Assembly (NCBI RefSeq): GCF_011759605.1
Contig: NZ_JAAOYX010000002.1
Coordinates: forward strand, 682,001 to 746,000
Origin: Luteibacter sp. SG786
GTDB lineage: Bacteria; Pseudomonadota; Gammaproteobacteria; Xanthomonadales; Rhodanobacteraceae
Direction of reading: 5' to 3'
DNA length: 64,000 bases
Position numbers and translations under genes: made by a program
In this document: positions 17,728 to 26,836 of the stretch, piece after piece
How the letters are laid out: every line of letters starts with the position of its first letter
Numbering within the stretch: the first letter of the stretch is position 1
Notes under the pieces: generated by a model
Told to the model about the DNA's origin: nothing
What the model saw: the letters and a program-made list of their open reading frames with translations, nothing else
The model's database searches: none

Positions 17728-18261
17728 TCAGAGCTCTTCGATCGAATAGTTGTGATTGGTGTAGATGCAGATATCGCCGGCGATCTTGAGCGCTTTTTCC
17801 ACGATCGTGCGGGCATCCAGCTCGGTGTTCTCCATCAGGGCGAGGGCTGCCGACTGGGCGTAGGGGCCACCCGAACCGATGGCGATGAGGCCGTGTTCGG
17901 GTTCCAGCACGTCGCCGTTGCCCGAAATGAGCAGCGAGGCCTCCTTGTCCGCCACGGCCAACATGGCCTCCAGGCGGCCCAGGCGGCGGTCGGTCCGCCA
18001 TTCCTTCGCCATTTCAACGGCCGAGCGGGTGAGGTTGCCGCCGTGCTTGACCAGCTTTTCCTCGAACAGCTCGAAAAGGGTGAAGGCATCCGCCGTGGCG
18101 CCGGCGAAGCCGGCCAGCACGTCGCCCTTGCCCAGCCGTCGCACTTTGCGGGCGTTGGCTTTCATGACGGTATTGCCGAGGGTGACCTGCCCGTCGCTGC
18201 CGATGACGACCTTGCCGCCGCGGCGGACGCAGACGATGGTCGTGGCGTGCATCGGTTCCAT
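17728..18261 (-). CDS. hslV: HslV peptidase subunit
   Basis: The protein has 177 residues from the ATG at 18261 (AAGGA upstream). A six-residue propeptide MEPMHA precedes the catalytic Thr7 in [10 protein letters not shown]. The [14 protein letters not shown] and [19 protein letters not shown] motifs are those of HslV. Xanthomonadales HslV proteins carry such propeptides, unlike the single Met of E. coli. It forms the double-ring proteolytic chamber with HslU. Confidence 0.97.
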   Translation of the reverse strand: MEPMHATTIVCVRRGGKVVIGSDGQVTLGNTVMKANARKVRRLGKGDVLAGFAGATADAFTLFELFEEKLVKHGGNLTRSAVEMAKEWRTDRRLGRLEAMLAVADKEASLLISGNGDVLEPEHGLIAIGSGGPYAQSAALALMENTELDARTIVEKALKIAGDICIYTNHNYSIEEL

Positions 18262-18326
18262 AGTGCGTTCCTTGGGGGAGAGGCCAGAGGTGGGGGTGCT
18301 CCGGTCCCGACCCAAGGAGCGAACCC

Positions 18327-18454
18327 TGTGGGAGCCGGCTACGGCGGCGATCCCGCGGCAGCGGGCCACTTTGTCGCGACCGCCCGTTTGCGCTCCAGCG
18401 CGCTTCCCGCAAGGGCAATCGCGAGCACCCATCGCCGCTGAAGCGGCTCCCACA
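18327..18454. repeat. Intergenic palindromic repeat, long variant
   Basis: A 128 bp copy starts TGTGGGAGCCGGCTACGGCG and ends CCGCTGAAGCGGCTCCCACA. The central part is about 45 bp longer than in other copies. It separates xerC from hslV. Confidence 0.85.
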
Positions 18455-18466
18455 GGATCGCGGCCG

Positions 18467-19378
18467 CTACGGGCGGGTCTTCCGCTTGGCCCTGGGGTGG
18501 GCGGCGTCGTACACCTTCGCGAGGTGCTGGAAATCGAGGTGGGTGTAGATCTGCGTGGTGGCGATGTCGGCGTGGCCGAGCAGTTCCTGCACCGAACGCA
18601 GGTCGCCGGAGGACTCCAGCATGTGGCTGGCGAAGGTGTGCCGGAGCATGTGCGGATGCACCCGTTTCGCCTGGCCGCTGGAAAGCTTGGCCAGCCGTTG
18701 CTGCACGGTGCGGGGACTGATGGGCGCCCCGTCCCGGCCCTTGAACACCGGCTGGCCGGGCCCGGCGCCGCCCAACGCCGCCAGCGCCTTCAAGGCGGCC
18801 ACGGCAAAGCGCCCCACGGGCAGGATGCGCGTCTTCTGGCCTTTGCCCAGCACCCGGACCTGCCCGTCTTCCAGATCCAGGTCGCCCCAGTGCAGGCCGC
18901 AGAGTTCGGAAAGGCGCAGGCCGCTGGAGTAGAACAGTTCCATCATCGCGGTGTCGCGCGGTGCCAGCGGCCCCCCGAGGCTGGTTTCCACCAGTTCCTT
19001 CGCCTCATCGGCGTCGAGCACCTGGGGCAGCTTGCGTCGCACCTTGGGGCCGCGAACGCCCGCGGCCGGGTCGTGGTCCAGACGGCCTTCCCGGCTGAGA
19101 TACCGGAACAGCGTTCGGCAGGCGGAGAGCAGGCGCTGGATGCTGGTGGGCTCGAGGCCTTCGCGGGCGGCCTTGCCGGGCGGCGGCCGGTGCAGCCGGG
19201 CGATCATGGTTCGCATCCGATCGGGTGTGAGCCGGTCGAAGCTGTCCAGGCCCTCCTCCTCCATGAAGGCCAGGAGCTTGTCCAGGTCGCGCCGGTACGC
19301 CGCGAGGGTGTGGGCCGAGGGCGCCCGTTCGGCGGCGAAATGGCCGAGGAAGGCCTCGACGGCGGCGCGGGGGGTCAC
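18467..19378 (-). CDS. xerC: Tyrosine recombinase XerC
   Basis: The protein has 303 residues from a GTG at 19378 whose GTGA overlaps the DUF484 stop. The N-terminal SAM-like core-binding domain ([20 protein letters not shown]) is followed by the catalytic domain. Arg is in [26 protein letters not shown] supplies His and Arg, GHADIATT follows, and the nucleophile Tyr is in TQIYTHLD. With XerD it resolves chromosome dimers at dif. The DUF484-xerC pairing is common in gammaproteobacteria. Confidence 0.96.
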   Translation of the reverse strand: MTPRAAVEAFLGHFAAERAPSAHTLAAYRRDLDKLLAFMEEEGLDSFDRLTPDRMRTMIARLHRPPPGKAAREGLEPTSIQRLLSACRTLFRYLSREGRLDHDPAAGVRGPKVRRKLPQVLDADEAKELVETSLGGPLAPRDTAMMELFYSSGLRLSELCGLHWGDLDLEDGQVRVLGKGQKTRILPVGRFAVAALKALAALGGAGPGQPVFKGRDGAPISPRTVQQRLAKLSSGQAKRVHPHMLRHTFASHMLESSGDLRSVQELLGHADIATTQIYTHLDFQHLAKVYDAAHPRAKRKTRP

Positions 19379-20061
19379 GCCACCTTCCGCGCCCGTTCGA
19401 TCGCCGAGCCGACCGTGGTGGAGATCATGTCCAGAAACAACGTGCCCATGCCCGGGTGGAAGCGGTTCGGATCGGCGCTGCCGATGGCGAGCAAGGCGTC
19501 GTTGCCCACGCGCATGAGCGCGGCGGAGCGAACCTCCGGCGCCGCCTCGCCGAACAGGCGATGCAGCTTGTCGGGCGCGAGGCGACCGGCCACCGGGTCG
19601 CCGTGTTCGAGGAAGGAAGCGAACTCCGGCAGCCCGGCGGCGCCATGCGGCTCGCGCAGGAGCCACGGTTCGTCGGGCAGGCCAGCCAGATCGCCGAAGA
19701 ACACGAGACGGATGCGTTCGGACTGGAAGTCGTCGGTGAGGCGGCGGACGACTTGGCGCACGGTGTCCTCGATGCCGCCGGCGCGCAGCAGCGCGAGCAT
19801 CAGCCCGTGCACGCGACGCATCAGTTTCTCGTTGTCACCGGCGACGGTGGTCAGTTCCCTCAGCCGTGTTTCCAGCTCGGCGTTCTTTTCGCGCAGGCCG
19901 CGCAACTGGTGCACCGCCAGCGACGACGCGGGGCCGTTCGTGCTCGGCAGCACCAGCTCGTTCGCCAGTTCGGGATAGGCGACAAGGAAGTCCGGGTGCT
20001 GTCGCAGGTAGGACGCCACGGTGGCTGGCTCGATGGCGCCGTCGATCGTGGTGTCGGTCAT
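19375..20061 (-). CDS. DUF484 family protein
   Basis: The 228-residue protein starts with the typical EPATVASYLRQHPDFLVAYP. A coiled coil (RGLREKNAELETRLRELTTV) and a GAF-like domain ending LFLDMISTTVGSAIERAR follow. DUF484 proteins are cytoplasmic, of unknown function, and are encoded next to xerC in many gammaproteobacteria. Its stop overlaps the xerC start by four bases. Confidence 0.93.
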   Translation of the reverse strand: MTDTTIDGAIEPATVASYLRQHPDFLVAYPELANELVLPSTNGPASSLAVHQLRGLREKNAELETRLRELTTVAGDNEKLMRRVHGLMLALLRAGGIEDTVRQVVRRLTDDFQSERIRLVFFGDLAGLPDEPWLLREPHGAAGLPEFASFLEHGDPVAGRLAPDKLHRLFGEAAPEVRSAALMRVGNDALLAIGSADPNRFHPGMGTLFLDMISTTVGSAIERARKVA

Positions 20062-20136
20062 GGGGTGTCCTCGGGTACGGGCAATGCCTGTGGGTAACTT
20101 AGCAAGTCTGTGGGAAGCGCGCTGCGCATTCCGCCT

Positions 20137-20964
20137 TCACACTTCGCCTTCGAAGACGAAGGCGGCGGGGCCCGTCATCCACAAGGTGCGACCGGGCCCG
20201 TGCCATTCGATGGTGAGCGTGCCGCCGGGCAGTTCCACGGCGACGACCGGTGCGGCAAGCCCCAGCGCATGGGCGACCGCCGCGGCCGCGCAGGCGCCGG
20301 TTCCACAGGCGCGTGTCCACCCGCTGCCGCGTTCGTGTACGCGCAGACGGATACGGTCTGGCCCCAGTCGCTGTGCGAAGCCGATGTTCGCGCCCTCGGG
20401 AAAGACCGGGTGCGACGTGAGCAGCGGGCCGAGGCGATCGACGCGGGGATCGGTCACGTCGTCGACGAACACGACCCCGTGCGGATTGCCCATGGAGACG
20501 GCGCCGAAGGTTACGTCCTCGCCGTCCACATGCACGGTGTAGGTCGCATGCGCCGGCAGGTCGAGCGGAAGGGACGCGGGGTCGAAGTCGGGTTCGCCCA
20601 TGTCGACCACCACCGTGCCCTCGTCCAGCACGCGAACCGTCACCGGGCCGGAGGGACTCTCCAGCCGGATATCCGTGTTCCGCTCGATGGCACCGTCGCG
20701 GTACAGCCATGCCGCTACGCAGCGGACACCGTTGCCGCATTGGCCCGACGGCGAACCGTCGGCGTTCCAGATGCCGTAATAGAACGCGCAGGATGGGTCG
20801 CGTGCCGCTTCGATGCTGATCAGCTGGTCGAAGCCGATGCCGGTGTGGCGGTCGGCCAGCGCCGCGACGCGCGCCGCATTCGGAACGCGGGGCGGGTCTT
20901 CCCGCCAGTCGACGATGACGAAGTCGTTGCCGATCCCATGCATCTTGGTGAATCGGGAAGGCAT
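20137..20964 (-). CDS. dapF: Diaminopimelate epimerase
   Basis: The protein has 275 residues and starts MPSRFTKMHGIGNDFVIVDW. The two catalytic cysteines are Cys76 in GQCGNGVRC and Cys220 in ACGTGAC, the acid/base pair that interconverts LL- and meso-diaminopimelate for lysine and peptidoglycan synthesis. Eight bases separate it from the upstream lptM, the usual lptM-dapF arrangement. Confidence 0.98.
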   Translation of the reverse strand: MPSRFTKMHGIGNDFVIVDWREDPPRVPNAARVAALADRHTGIGFDQLISIEAARDPSCAFYYGIWNADGSPSGQCGNGVRCVAAWLYRDGAIERNTDIRLESPSGPVTVRVLDEGTVVVDMGEPDFDPASLPLDLPAHATYTVHVDGEDVTFGAVSMGNPHGVVFVDDVTDPRVDRLGPLLTSHPVFPEGANIGFAQRLGPDRIRLRVHERGSGWTRACGTGACAAAAVAHALGLAAPVVAVELPGGTLTIEWHGPGRTLWMTGPAAFVFEGEV

Positions 20965-20971
20965 CGCGGTT

Positions 20972-21184
20972 TTACGGATGGATGACGGAGTTGAACGGCT
21001 GGCTGGACGTGCTCGCCGGCGGCGGCGCGTGCGCGTCGCTGCTCTTGGCCGGGGCGGCAGCCTGCGGCTTGGCCGTGGCGCCGGCCGCGGGCGGCGGCGG
21101 AAGGTACAACGGGCCCTTGTTGCCGCAGCCGGTCAGGGCGGTTGCGGTGACGGCGAGGGCGACGGGCAGGATGAGTCGGCGCAT
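20972..21184 (-). CDS. lptM: LPS translocon maturation chaperone LptM (YifL-type lipoprotein)
   Basis: The 70-residue lipoprotein has signal and lipobox ATALTGCGNKGPLYLPPPP. CG-x-KGPLYLPP after the lipidated cysteine is the hallmark of the LptM/YifL family, which helps LptD form its disulfides in the outer membrane. The rest is Ala/Pro-rich. It directly precedes dapF, as in many gammaproteobacteria. The start at 21184 is chosen over 21190 because AAGGAG precedes it. Confidence 0.9.
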   Translation of the reverse strand: MRRLILPVALAVTATALTGCGNKGPLYLPPPPAAGATAKPQAAAPAKSSDAHAPPPASTSSQPFNSVIHP

Positions 21185-21208
21185 GGGCAACTCCTTTGAA
21201 CGACCGCC

Positions 21209-21237
21209 AGTATAGCCTCGGGGATATAGCCTCGGGG
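21209..21237 (-). promoter_or_regulatory. Promoter of lptM-dapF with a duplicated -10 element
   Basis: Reading on the minus strand, CCCCGAGGCTATA occurs twice in tandem with a 14 bp period, giving TATATC and then TATACT. The second matches a sigma-70 -10 box and lies about 25 bases before the lptM start. The tandem copy looks like a recent duplication. Confidence 0.45.
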
Positions 21238-21241
21238 CCGC

Positions 21242-21712
21242 TCAAAGCTGCTTTTCGAAACGGAACGCGTCGGCGCCGTCGGCGTAGTACTTAGCGTATT
21301 CGCCGATGCGCGTGTAACCCAGCCGCTCATAAAGCCTTATGGCCACGGCGTTGTCCTTGCGCACTTCCAGTCGCAATGCGCGACACCCGCGTGCGCGCGC
21401 CGCCTCCTCCGAGGCCTCGACGAGCGCCGTGCCCACGCCCTTGCCCTGTGCCTGCGGACTGGAGGCTAGCGAATAGAGCCGCGCAACGGTCGTGCCTTTG
21501 CGGAAGAACACCACGGCCGTGCCCAGGAAGCGGCGATGATTGGCGCTGGCCACGAGCACGAGGGCGCTCTCGCTGTCGAGGTGCTTGCGATATTGGGCGC
21601 GGCTCAGGCGATCCTGCGCGAAACTCGATTCCTCGAGCGCAACGAGATCGTCGAGATCGCTGACTTCGGCGCGACGAACGCGCACCGCGGCGGTAACCGG
21701 GGTTGGACGCAT
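21242..21712 (-). CDS. GNAT family N-acetyltransferase, RimI-like
   Basis: The protein has 156 residues from MRPTPVTAAVRVRRAEVSDL (21712). The acetyl-CoA motif is RLYSLASSPQAQGKGVGTAL, matching Q/RxxGxG/A. The C-terminal ALRLEVRKDNAVAIRLYERL and the end LGYTRIGEYAKYYADGADAF are typical of RimI-like alpha-amino acetylases. It is divergent from the RimK-like ligase gene 226 bases away. A functional link with that ligase is possible. Confidence 0.88.
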   Translation of the reverse strand: MRPTPVTAAVRVRRAEVSDLDDLVALEESSFAQDRLSRAQYRKHLDSESALVLVASANHRRFLGTAVVFFRKGTTVARLYSLASSPQAQGKGVGTALVEASEEAARARGCRALRLEVRKDNAVAIRLYERLGYTRIGEYAKYYADGADAFRFEKQL

Positions 21713-21937
21713 GCGCTTGGAAACTCCGGCGCGGATGGGGGGACGAGAGGGATCGGGCGGGGTCAGGCAAGCGCGGCACTGTAGACCCCGGCGACGCACG
21801 GATCAATGACTTTTTCATGAACCCAGGCGGCGTCCGGCTTGTGCGTCGCGCCGCTGGAAGCTCACACTGCGGCACCGGCGATACGATCGATCCCAGGCGG
21901 GGTCGAGGGAATGGCATTCGCCGCTTGCAGAGGTCTC

Positions 21938-23422
21938 ATGAGCCGGCTCGTCATCGTCGTGGAAAAAGCCTCGGACTGGGGCTCGTATTACCCGTCCGCC
22001 GATGTCGTCACCGCCATGGATTACCTGCGTCAGCCGGTGGGCAGCGACGACGAGCGCACCCACGTCATCAACCTCTGCCGCAGTTACAAATACCTGGGTA
22101 CCGGCTATTACGTATCGCTGCTGGCGGAAGCGCGCGGTCACAAGGTCATTCCCTCCGTGCGCACCGTGAACGACCTGCGCCGCCGCTCGCTGTACGGCCT
22201 GGACATCGACGACCTCAACCAGAAGCTCGCCAACTTCCTGCCCGCGGGCGGGCGCGACACCACCGACTTCGGCATCCTGGTGTACTTCGGCGAAACCGCC
22301 TATCCCGACCTGCAGGATCTTGCGAGGCAGCTGTTCGACCTGTTCCCCTGCCCGCTTATGCGCATCGAATTCGAGCGCGACCGCGTATGGCAGGTCTCGT
22401 CCATCAAGGCCGTGGGCCTGCAGACGCTCGACGACGCGCAGGAAGACGCCTTCGCACAGGCCCTGGACAAGTTCTCGCGCAAGATCTGGCGCAAGCCCCG
22501 CACGAGGCGTCGCTTCCGCTACGACATCGCGATGCTGGTCGATCCGAACGAGGCGATGCCGCCTTCGAACAAGAAGGCACTGAAGCACTTCATCGAGGCG
22601 GGCAAGCATCTCGGCATCGAGGTCGATCCGATCGGCAAGAACGACTACCAGCGCCTTGCCGAATACGACGGGCTGTTCATCCGCGAGACCACGGCGAGCG
22701 ACAACCATACCTACCGCTTCGCGCACCGCGCGGAGAAGGAAGGCATGGTGGTGATGGACGATCCCACCTCCATCCTCCGCTGCACCAACAAGATCTTCCT
22801 GAACGATCTCATGGTTGCCCGCAAGCTGGCGACGCCGGCCACCGAGATCCTCTACCGGGACGACCCACGCCGGCTGCGCGACCTGCCGGACCGGCTGGGC
22901 CTGCCCATCGTGCTCAAGATTCCGGACGGTTCGTTTTCGCGGGGCGTGGTGAAGGTGGAAACCCGCGAGGCCCTGGAAAAGGCGGCAGGCGAACTGTTCT
23001 CGCACAGCGCGCTGCTCATCGCGCAGGAATACCTGTACACGGAGTTCGACTGGCGCATCGGCGTGTTGAACCACGAAGCGCTTTACGCGTGCCAGTACTT
23101 CATGTCGCGCGGTCACTGGCAGATCTACAACCACGGGGCCAAGGGCACGGCGAAATCCGGCGGCTTCCGCACGGTGCCCGTGCGCGAGGCACCCGCCGAG
23201 GTGGTGAAGCTGGCGCTCAAGGCCACGCAGACGATCGGCGACGGTCTGTACGGTGTCGACCTGAAGCAGGTCGGCGACCGGCCGGTGGTGATCGAGGTGA
23301 ACGACAACCCCTCGATCGATGCGGGTGTCGAAGACGCCTACCTGGGCGAGGACCTCTACCTGCGCATCATGCAGGAGTTCCTGCGGCGGCTGGAGTTGAA
23401 ACGCCTGGGCATCCAGGGCTGA
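21938..23422 (+). CDS. RimK-family ATP-grasp ligase with RLAN N-terminal domain
   Basis: The protein has 494 residues from MSRLVIVVEKASDWGSYYPS (AGAGG upstream). The first ~200 residues match the RimK-like ATP-grasp N-terminal (RLAN) domain. The C-terminal half is an ATP-grasp fold: IVLKIPDGSFSRGVVKVE, a Gly-rich loop followed by Lys, and then VVIEVNDNPSID with the Mg-binding E-x-N motif. RimK relatives add glutamate or other amino acids to protein or peptide C-termini. The natural target of the RLAN subgroup is unknown. It is divergent from a GNAT gene. Confidence 0.88.
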   Translation: MSRLVIVVEKASDWGSYYPSADVVTAMDYLRQPVGSDDERTHVINLCRSYKYLGTGYYVSLLAEARGHKVIPSVRTVNDLRRRSLYGLDIDDLNQKLANFLPAGGRDTTDFGILVYFGETAYPDLQDLARQLFDLFPCPLMRIEFERDRVWQVSSIKAVGLQTLDDAQEDAFAQALDKFSRKIWRKPRTRRRFRYDIAMLVDPNEAMPPSNKKALKHFIEAGKHLGIEVDPIGKNDYQRLAEYDGLFIRETTASDNHTYRFAHRAEKEGMVVMDDPTSILRCTNKIFLNDLMVARKLATPATEILYRDDPRRLRDLPDRLGLPIVLKIPDGSFSRGVVKVETREALEKAAGELFSHSALLIAQEYLYTEFDWRIGVLNHEALYACQYFMSRGHWQIYNHGAKGTAKSGGFRTVPVREAPAEVVKLALKATQTIGDGLYGVDLKQVGDRPVVIEVNDNPSIDAGVEDAYLGEDLYLRIMQEFLRRLELKRLGIQG

Positions 23423-23441
23423 GCCTCCGGAATGAGGAACC

Positions 23442-23524
23442 TGTGGGAGCCGGCTACGCCGGCGATCCCGCGGCAGCGGGCAAGTCGGCCGCGAGCAGTC
23501 ATCGCCGCCGAAGCGGTTCCCACA
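23442..23524. repeat. Intergenic palindromic repeat, full unit
   Basis: An 83 bp copy of the GCCGGCTACGCCGGC variant follows the RimK-like gene. Its right arm is degenerate (GCCGAAGCGGTTCCCACA). Confidence 0.85.
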
Positions 23525-23539
23525 CGAGCCCTGGCCGCC

Positions 23540-23758
23540 TCAGCGCCGTAGCAGCGCGGCCAGCAGCGACATCGGCAGTGCCGGGTTCATCGCCACCAGC
23601 ACGCTTGCCGGTGCTATCAGCAGCCAGAACGCCGGCGTCCAGCCGAGAGTTTCGCTGTGTCCGGAAAGCGGTGTCAGCAGGAGCAGCAATGCGCCGCCGA
23701 CCAGCCAGGCCAGGGCGATGAGGGCGCGCAGGCGGCGCGGCGAGAGCGTGTCGTGCAT
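23540..23758 (-). CDS. Small two-helix membrane protein
   Basis: This 72-residue protein is not assigned to a family. Hydrophobic stretches ALIALAWLVGGALLLLL and PAFWLLIAPASVLVAM are separated by a short loop, and the C-terminus is LLAALLRR. CAGGAG lies eight bases before the ATG. It is flanked by a repeat and by aroE on the other strand. Confidence 0.65.
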   Translation of the reverse strand: MHDTLSPRRLRALIALAWLVGGALLLLLTPLSGHSETLGWTPAFWLLIAPASVLVAMNPALPMSLLAALLRR

Positions 23759-23947
23759 GGCGTACTCCTGGCATCGGTGGCGGATGGAAGGAGCCTAGGC
23801 CGCCGCCGTCTCAAAAGCCGCGACCGGCACGGTCCGGCATCCGCAGGAGCGCCATGGCGGCGGGGGCATGTCACGGCGCACCGCAAGCCCTTTCGAACAG
23901 CACCACACCTGCCATAATTTGTCCGAGCATGAGCCAAGGGAAAATCC

Positions 23948-24784
23948 ATGAGCGCTGAAGCGCACCGCTACGCCGTCTTCGGTCATCCGATCGCGCATTC
24001 GCTGTCCCCCGAGATCCACCAGGCCTTCGCCGCGCAGCTTGGCATCCGCCTGAGTTACGAGACCGTCGATGTCGCCCCGGGGCAGTTCGAGGACGCCGTC
24101 CGCCGGTTCTTCGCCGATGGTGGCCTCGGCGCCAACGTCACCCTACCCCACAAGGGGGCTGCCTTCGCGCTGGCCGGCAATCGCACCGAAGCCGCCACGC
24201 GGGCCGGCTCGGCCAATACCCTCACGCCGCTGGTGAACGGCGGCATCGAGGCGCACAACACCGACGGCAGCGGCTTCGTGCGCGATATCGCCGACAGGCA
24301 TGGATTCGACCTGCGCGGCCACGATGCCCTCCTACTGGGCGCCGGCGGCGCAGCCAAGGCTGTGGCGTGGGCGCTCATGGACGCCGGCGTGCAGAGCCTC
24401 ACCATTATCAACCGTACCCCCGAGCGCGCCGACGAACTCGCCGACGCCATCGGCGAACCGGGCCGCTGCTACACGCGCTACTGGGACGGCCTCGACGGTG
24501 AATCCTTCAATCTCGTGGTGAACGCCACCTCCATCGGGGTGACCGGCGGCAGCTTCGACCTGCCCACGTCCATCCTGAAAGACCATTCCACATGCTACGA
24601 CCTGTGCTACGGCACGGCGGCCGCGGCATTCAAGGGATGGTCGCTCGCCGCGGGCGTGCGCCCGGACTGGTTCCGCGATGGTCTCGGCATGCTCGTGGAA
24701 CAGGCCGCCGACGCATTCGAACGCTGGCATGGCCAGCGCCCGGACACCGATCCGGTCTACGCGATGCTTCGCCAGCGTTACTGA
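23948..24784 (+). CDS. aroE: Shikimate dehydrogenase
   Basis: The protein has 278 residues. The shikimate site is HSLSPEIHQ, with the catalytic Lys69 in NVTLPHKG and Asp106 in NTDGSGF. NADP binding is by GAGGAAKA near 131 and NRT in the next strand. It reduces 3-dehydroshikimate to shikimate in aromatic amino acid synthesis. It is monocistronic here and convergent with the LysR gene. Confidence 0.97.
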   Translation: MSAEAHRYAVFGHPIAHSLSPEIHQAFAAQLGIRLSYETVDVAPGQFEDAVRRFFADGGLGANVTLPHKGAAFALAGNRTEAATRAGSANTLTPLVNGGIEAHNTDGSGFVRDIADRHGFDLRGHDALLLGAGGAAKAVAWALMDAGVQSLTIINRTPERADELADAIGEPGRCYTRYWDGLDGESFNLVVNATSIGVTGGSFDLPTSILKDHSTCYDLCYGTAAAAFKGWSLAAGVRPDWFRDGLGMLVEQAADAFERWHGQRPDTDPVYAMLRQRY

Positions 24785-24820
24785 CGCCTCCTTCGATGCA
24801 CTCGCCGGTGCCGCATCGTC

Positions 24821-25720
24821 CTATCGCAGGTGGGGATGCTCGCGCAGGTGCTGCGCCAGCATGTCGATGAATGCGCGCACCTTCGCGGAGCCGAACCGGG
24901 TTTCGCGGTGCAGGATGTGTACCGGCCAGGGCTCCTCCTCGTAGCTTTCGAGCACGAGGCGTAGTCGTCCGGCCGCCACGTCTTCGTTCACCTGGTACGA
25001 CAGCAAGCGGGCGATGCCGAGGCCGGACAGGGCGGCGACGAGCGCGCCATCGTTGCTGGTGACCGTCAACCGCGGGTGCATGCGAACCGAGGTGGCATCG
25101 TCGGGGCCGCCGAACTTCCAGTCCACACGGGGCGAGATGCCGCTGGCGGCGATCACCGTGTGATGCAGGAGGTCGGCGGGATGCTCGGGCACGCCGTGCT
25201 GCGCCAGGTACTCAGGGGAAGCACAGAGCACGCGCCGCACCTGGCCCACGCGGATGGCGCGCATGCCGGAGTCGGGCAGGTGGCCGATGCGCACGGCGAC
25301 GTCGATGCCTTCGTCCATCAGGTTCATCGTGCGATCCAGCAACCACGCGGAAACCTCAACGGCCGGATATTCCTTGAGGTAACGCACGATGCACGGCATG
25401 ACGAATGCCTTGCCGAACAGCACCGACGCCGTCACCGACAGATGGCCGCGCGGTGCGGCGTTCTCGCCCGCGACCGCGTCGTTCGCTTCGGCAATGCTGG
25501 CCAGGATCTGCCGGCAATCGTCGAGATAGCGCCGGCCGGGTTCGGTCAGTCGCACGCTGCGCGTGGTGCGGGTCAGCAGTTTCACGCCCAGCTGTTCCTC
25601 CAGCGCACCGATCGCGCGCGTCACGGCGGCCGGAGACAGGTCGAGCCGACGCGACGCGGCGGCGAAGCTCTCTTCCTCGCCCACGCCCACGAACACTTTC
25701 ATCAGGTGGAGCTGGTCCAT
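24821..25720 (-). CDS. LysR family transcriptional regulator
   Basis: The protein has 299 residues from MDQLHLMKVFVGVGEEESFA. The winged HTH includes RRLDLSPAAVTRAIGALEEQ and LLTRTTRSVRLTEPG. The effector domain has VSAWLLDRTMNLMDEGIDVA and ends HLREHPHLR. This is the large CrgA/DmlR-like subgroup. It is divergent from the PPOX-fold and alpha/beta hydrolase genes, which are its likely targets by position. Confidence 0.92.
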   Translation of the reverse strand: MDQLHLMKVFVGVGEEESFAAASRRLDLSPAAVTRAIGALEEQLGVKLLTRTTRSVRLTEPGRRYLDDCRQILASIAEANDAVAGENAAPRGHLSVTASVLFGKAFVMPCIVRYLKEYPAVEVSAWLLDRTMNLMDEGIDVAVRIGHLPDSGMRAIRVGQVRRVLCASPEYLAQHGVPEHPADLLHHTVIAASGISPRVDWKFGGPDDATSVRMHPRLTVTSNDGALVAALSGLGIARLLSYQVNEDVAAGRLRLVLESYEEEPWPVHILHRETRFGSAKVRAFIDMLAQHLREHPHLR

Positions 25721-25882
25721 CGTCTGTCGCCCGCGGTAATTGCCTCGACGGATTATTGCGGCATGCGGCGTGCCCGGGGAACGCATTCCTTGCGCCCGGC
25801 GCAACAGTGAATTCCAGCCCGCCACGTTCCCGCCCCTTCCGCCGGTTCGCAGAATGCGTCCACCCACGGCGGAACGATCGCG

Positions 25883-26812
25883 ATGAACGACTCCAGCAAC
25901 TTCCATGACGGTGAACGCGCAGTGCAGCTCCGCGCCGGTGAAGCCTTCATCGCGAAGCGCAATGGGGCCATGGTCGCATCCACCGTCGTTCGCGGCGCAC
26001 GGCCGTTCATCGAGAGCCAGTTCATGGTGGTGGTCGGCAGCGTCGACGGGCATGACAGGCCCTGGGCATCCATACTTTACGGCCGGCCTGGGTTCGCGCG
26101 TTCGTCCGACGGCAGTACCGTGCGCATTGATGCCCCGTGCGGCACCCGCGACATGGAAGACCCGCTTTGGAATGCCTTGCGCGCCGGCGTGCCAGTAGGC
26201 TTGCTGTTCATCGATCTGGGCACGCGCCGCCGCTACCGGGTGAATGGCGCGTTGCGCGAGATCGACGAGGGCGGCTTCGAGGTGGTGGTACGCGAGGCAT
26301 TTCCGAACTGCCCGAAGTACATCCAGCGGCGGCAACTCCGTGCGCTGGACGAGGCGCCACGAAGGGCGCAATCGGCCTCGGGCACCGTGCTTGCCGGCAG
26401 CGTCGCCGCGATCGTGACGCAGGCCGATACGTTGTTCGTGGCAAGCCGTCACCCGAGCGCCGGCCTCGACGTGTCACACCGCGGCGGCGACCGTGGCTTC
26501 GCCCGGATCGTCGACCCCGCCACCCTGCGTATCCCCGACTACGCCGGCAACAGCCTGTTCAACACCCTGGGCAACTTCGCCGTCGATCCCCACGCGGCCA
26601 TCGCCATCCCGGACTTCGAGAACGGACGCCTGTTGCAACTGACCGGCACGGCAACGTTGCGCTGGAACGACGAAGGCCTGGACGACGACACCGGGGGCAC
26701 GGGCCGGTCTTGGGATTTCCGCATCCAGCACTGGGTACTGCGCGACGCGATGCAGCGCGCCGCCTGGGACTACATCGACGCATCGCCGTACAACCCGCAC
26801 CCGCGGACCTGA
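25883..26812 (+). CDS. Pyridoxamine 5'-phosphate oxidase-fold protein
   Basis: The protein has 309 residues. Two flavin-binding split-barrel halves are suggested by AFIAKRNGAMVASTVVRGAR...FMVVVGSVDGHDRPW and by TLFVASRHPSAGLDVSHRGG. LLFIDLGTRRRYRVNGALRE and IPDYAGNSLFNTLGNFAVDP are typical of the PPOX family that uses FMN or F420. The second block is usual for proteins annotated as FAD-NAD(P)-binding PPOX relatives. It forms an operon with the hydrolase 24 bases downstream. Substrate unknown. Confidence 0.82.
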   Translation: MNDSSNFHDGERAVQLRAGEAFIAKRNGAMVASTVVRGARPFIESQFMVVVGSVDGHDRPWASILYGRPGFARSSDGSTVRIDAPCGTRDMEDPLWNALRAGVPVGLLFIDLGTRRRYRVNGALREIDEGGFEVVVREAFPNCPKYIQRRQLRALDEAPRRAQSASGTVLAGSVAAIVTQADTLFVASRHPSAGLDVSHRGGDRGFARIVDPATLRIPDYAGNSLFNTLGNFAVDPHAAIAIPDFENGRLLQLTGTATLRWNDEGLDDDTGGTGRSWDFRIQHWVLRDAMQRAAWDYIDASPYNPHPRT

Positions 26813-26836
26813 ACCTTCCCATCCGAGGAATACGAC

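Noticed and set aside
17724-18453. Longer HslV start extending into the upstream repeat
   Set aside because: The extension would translate the palindromic repeat; the ATG at 18261 has a good Shine-Dalgarno and gives the usual propeptide.
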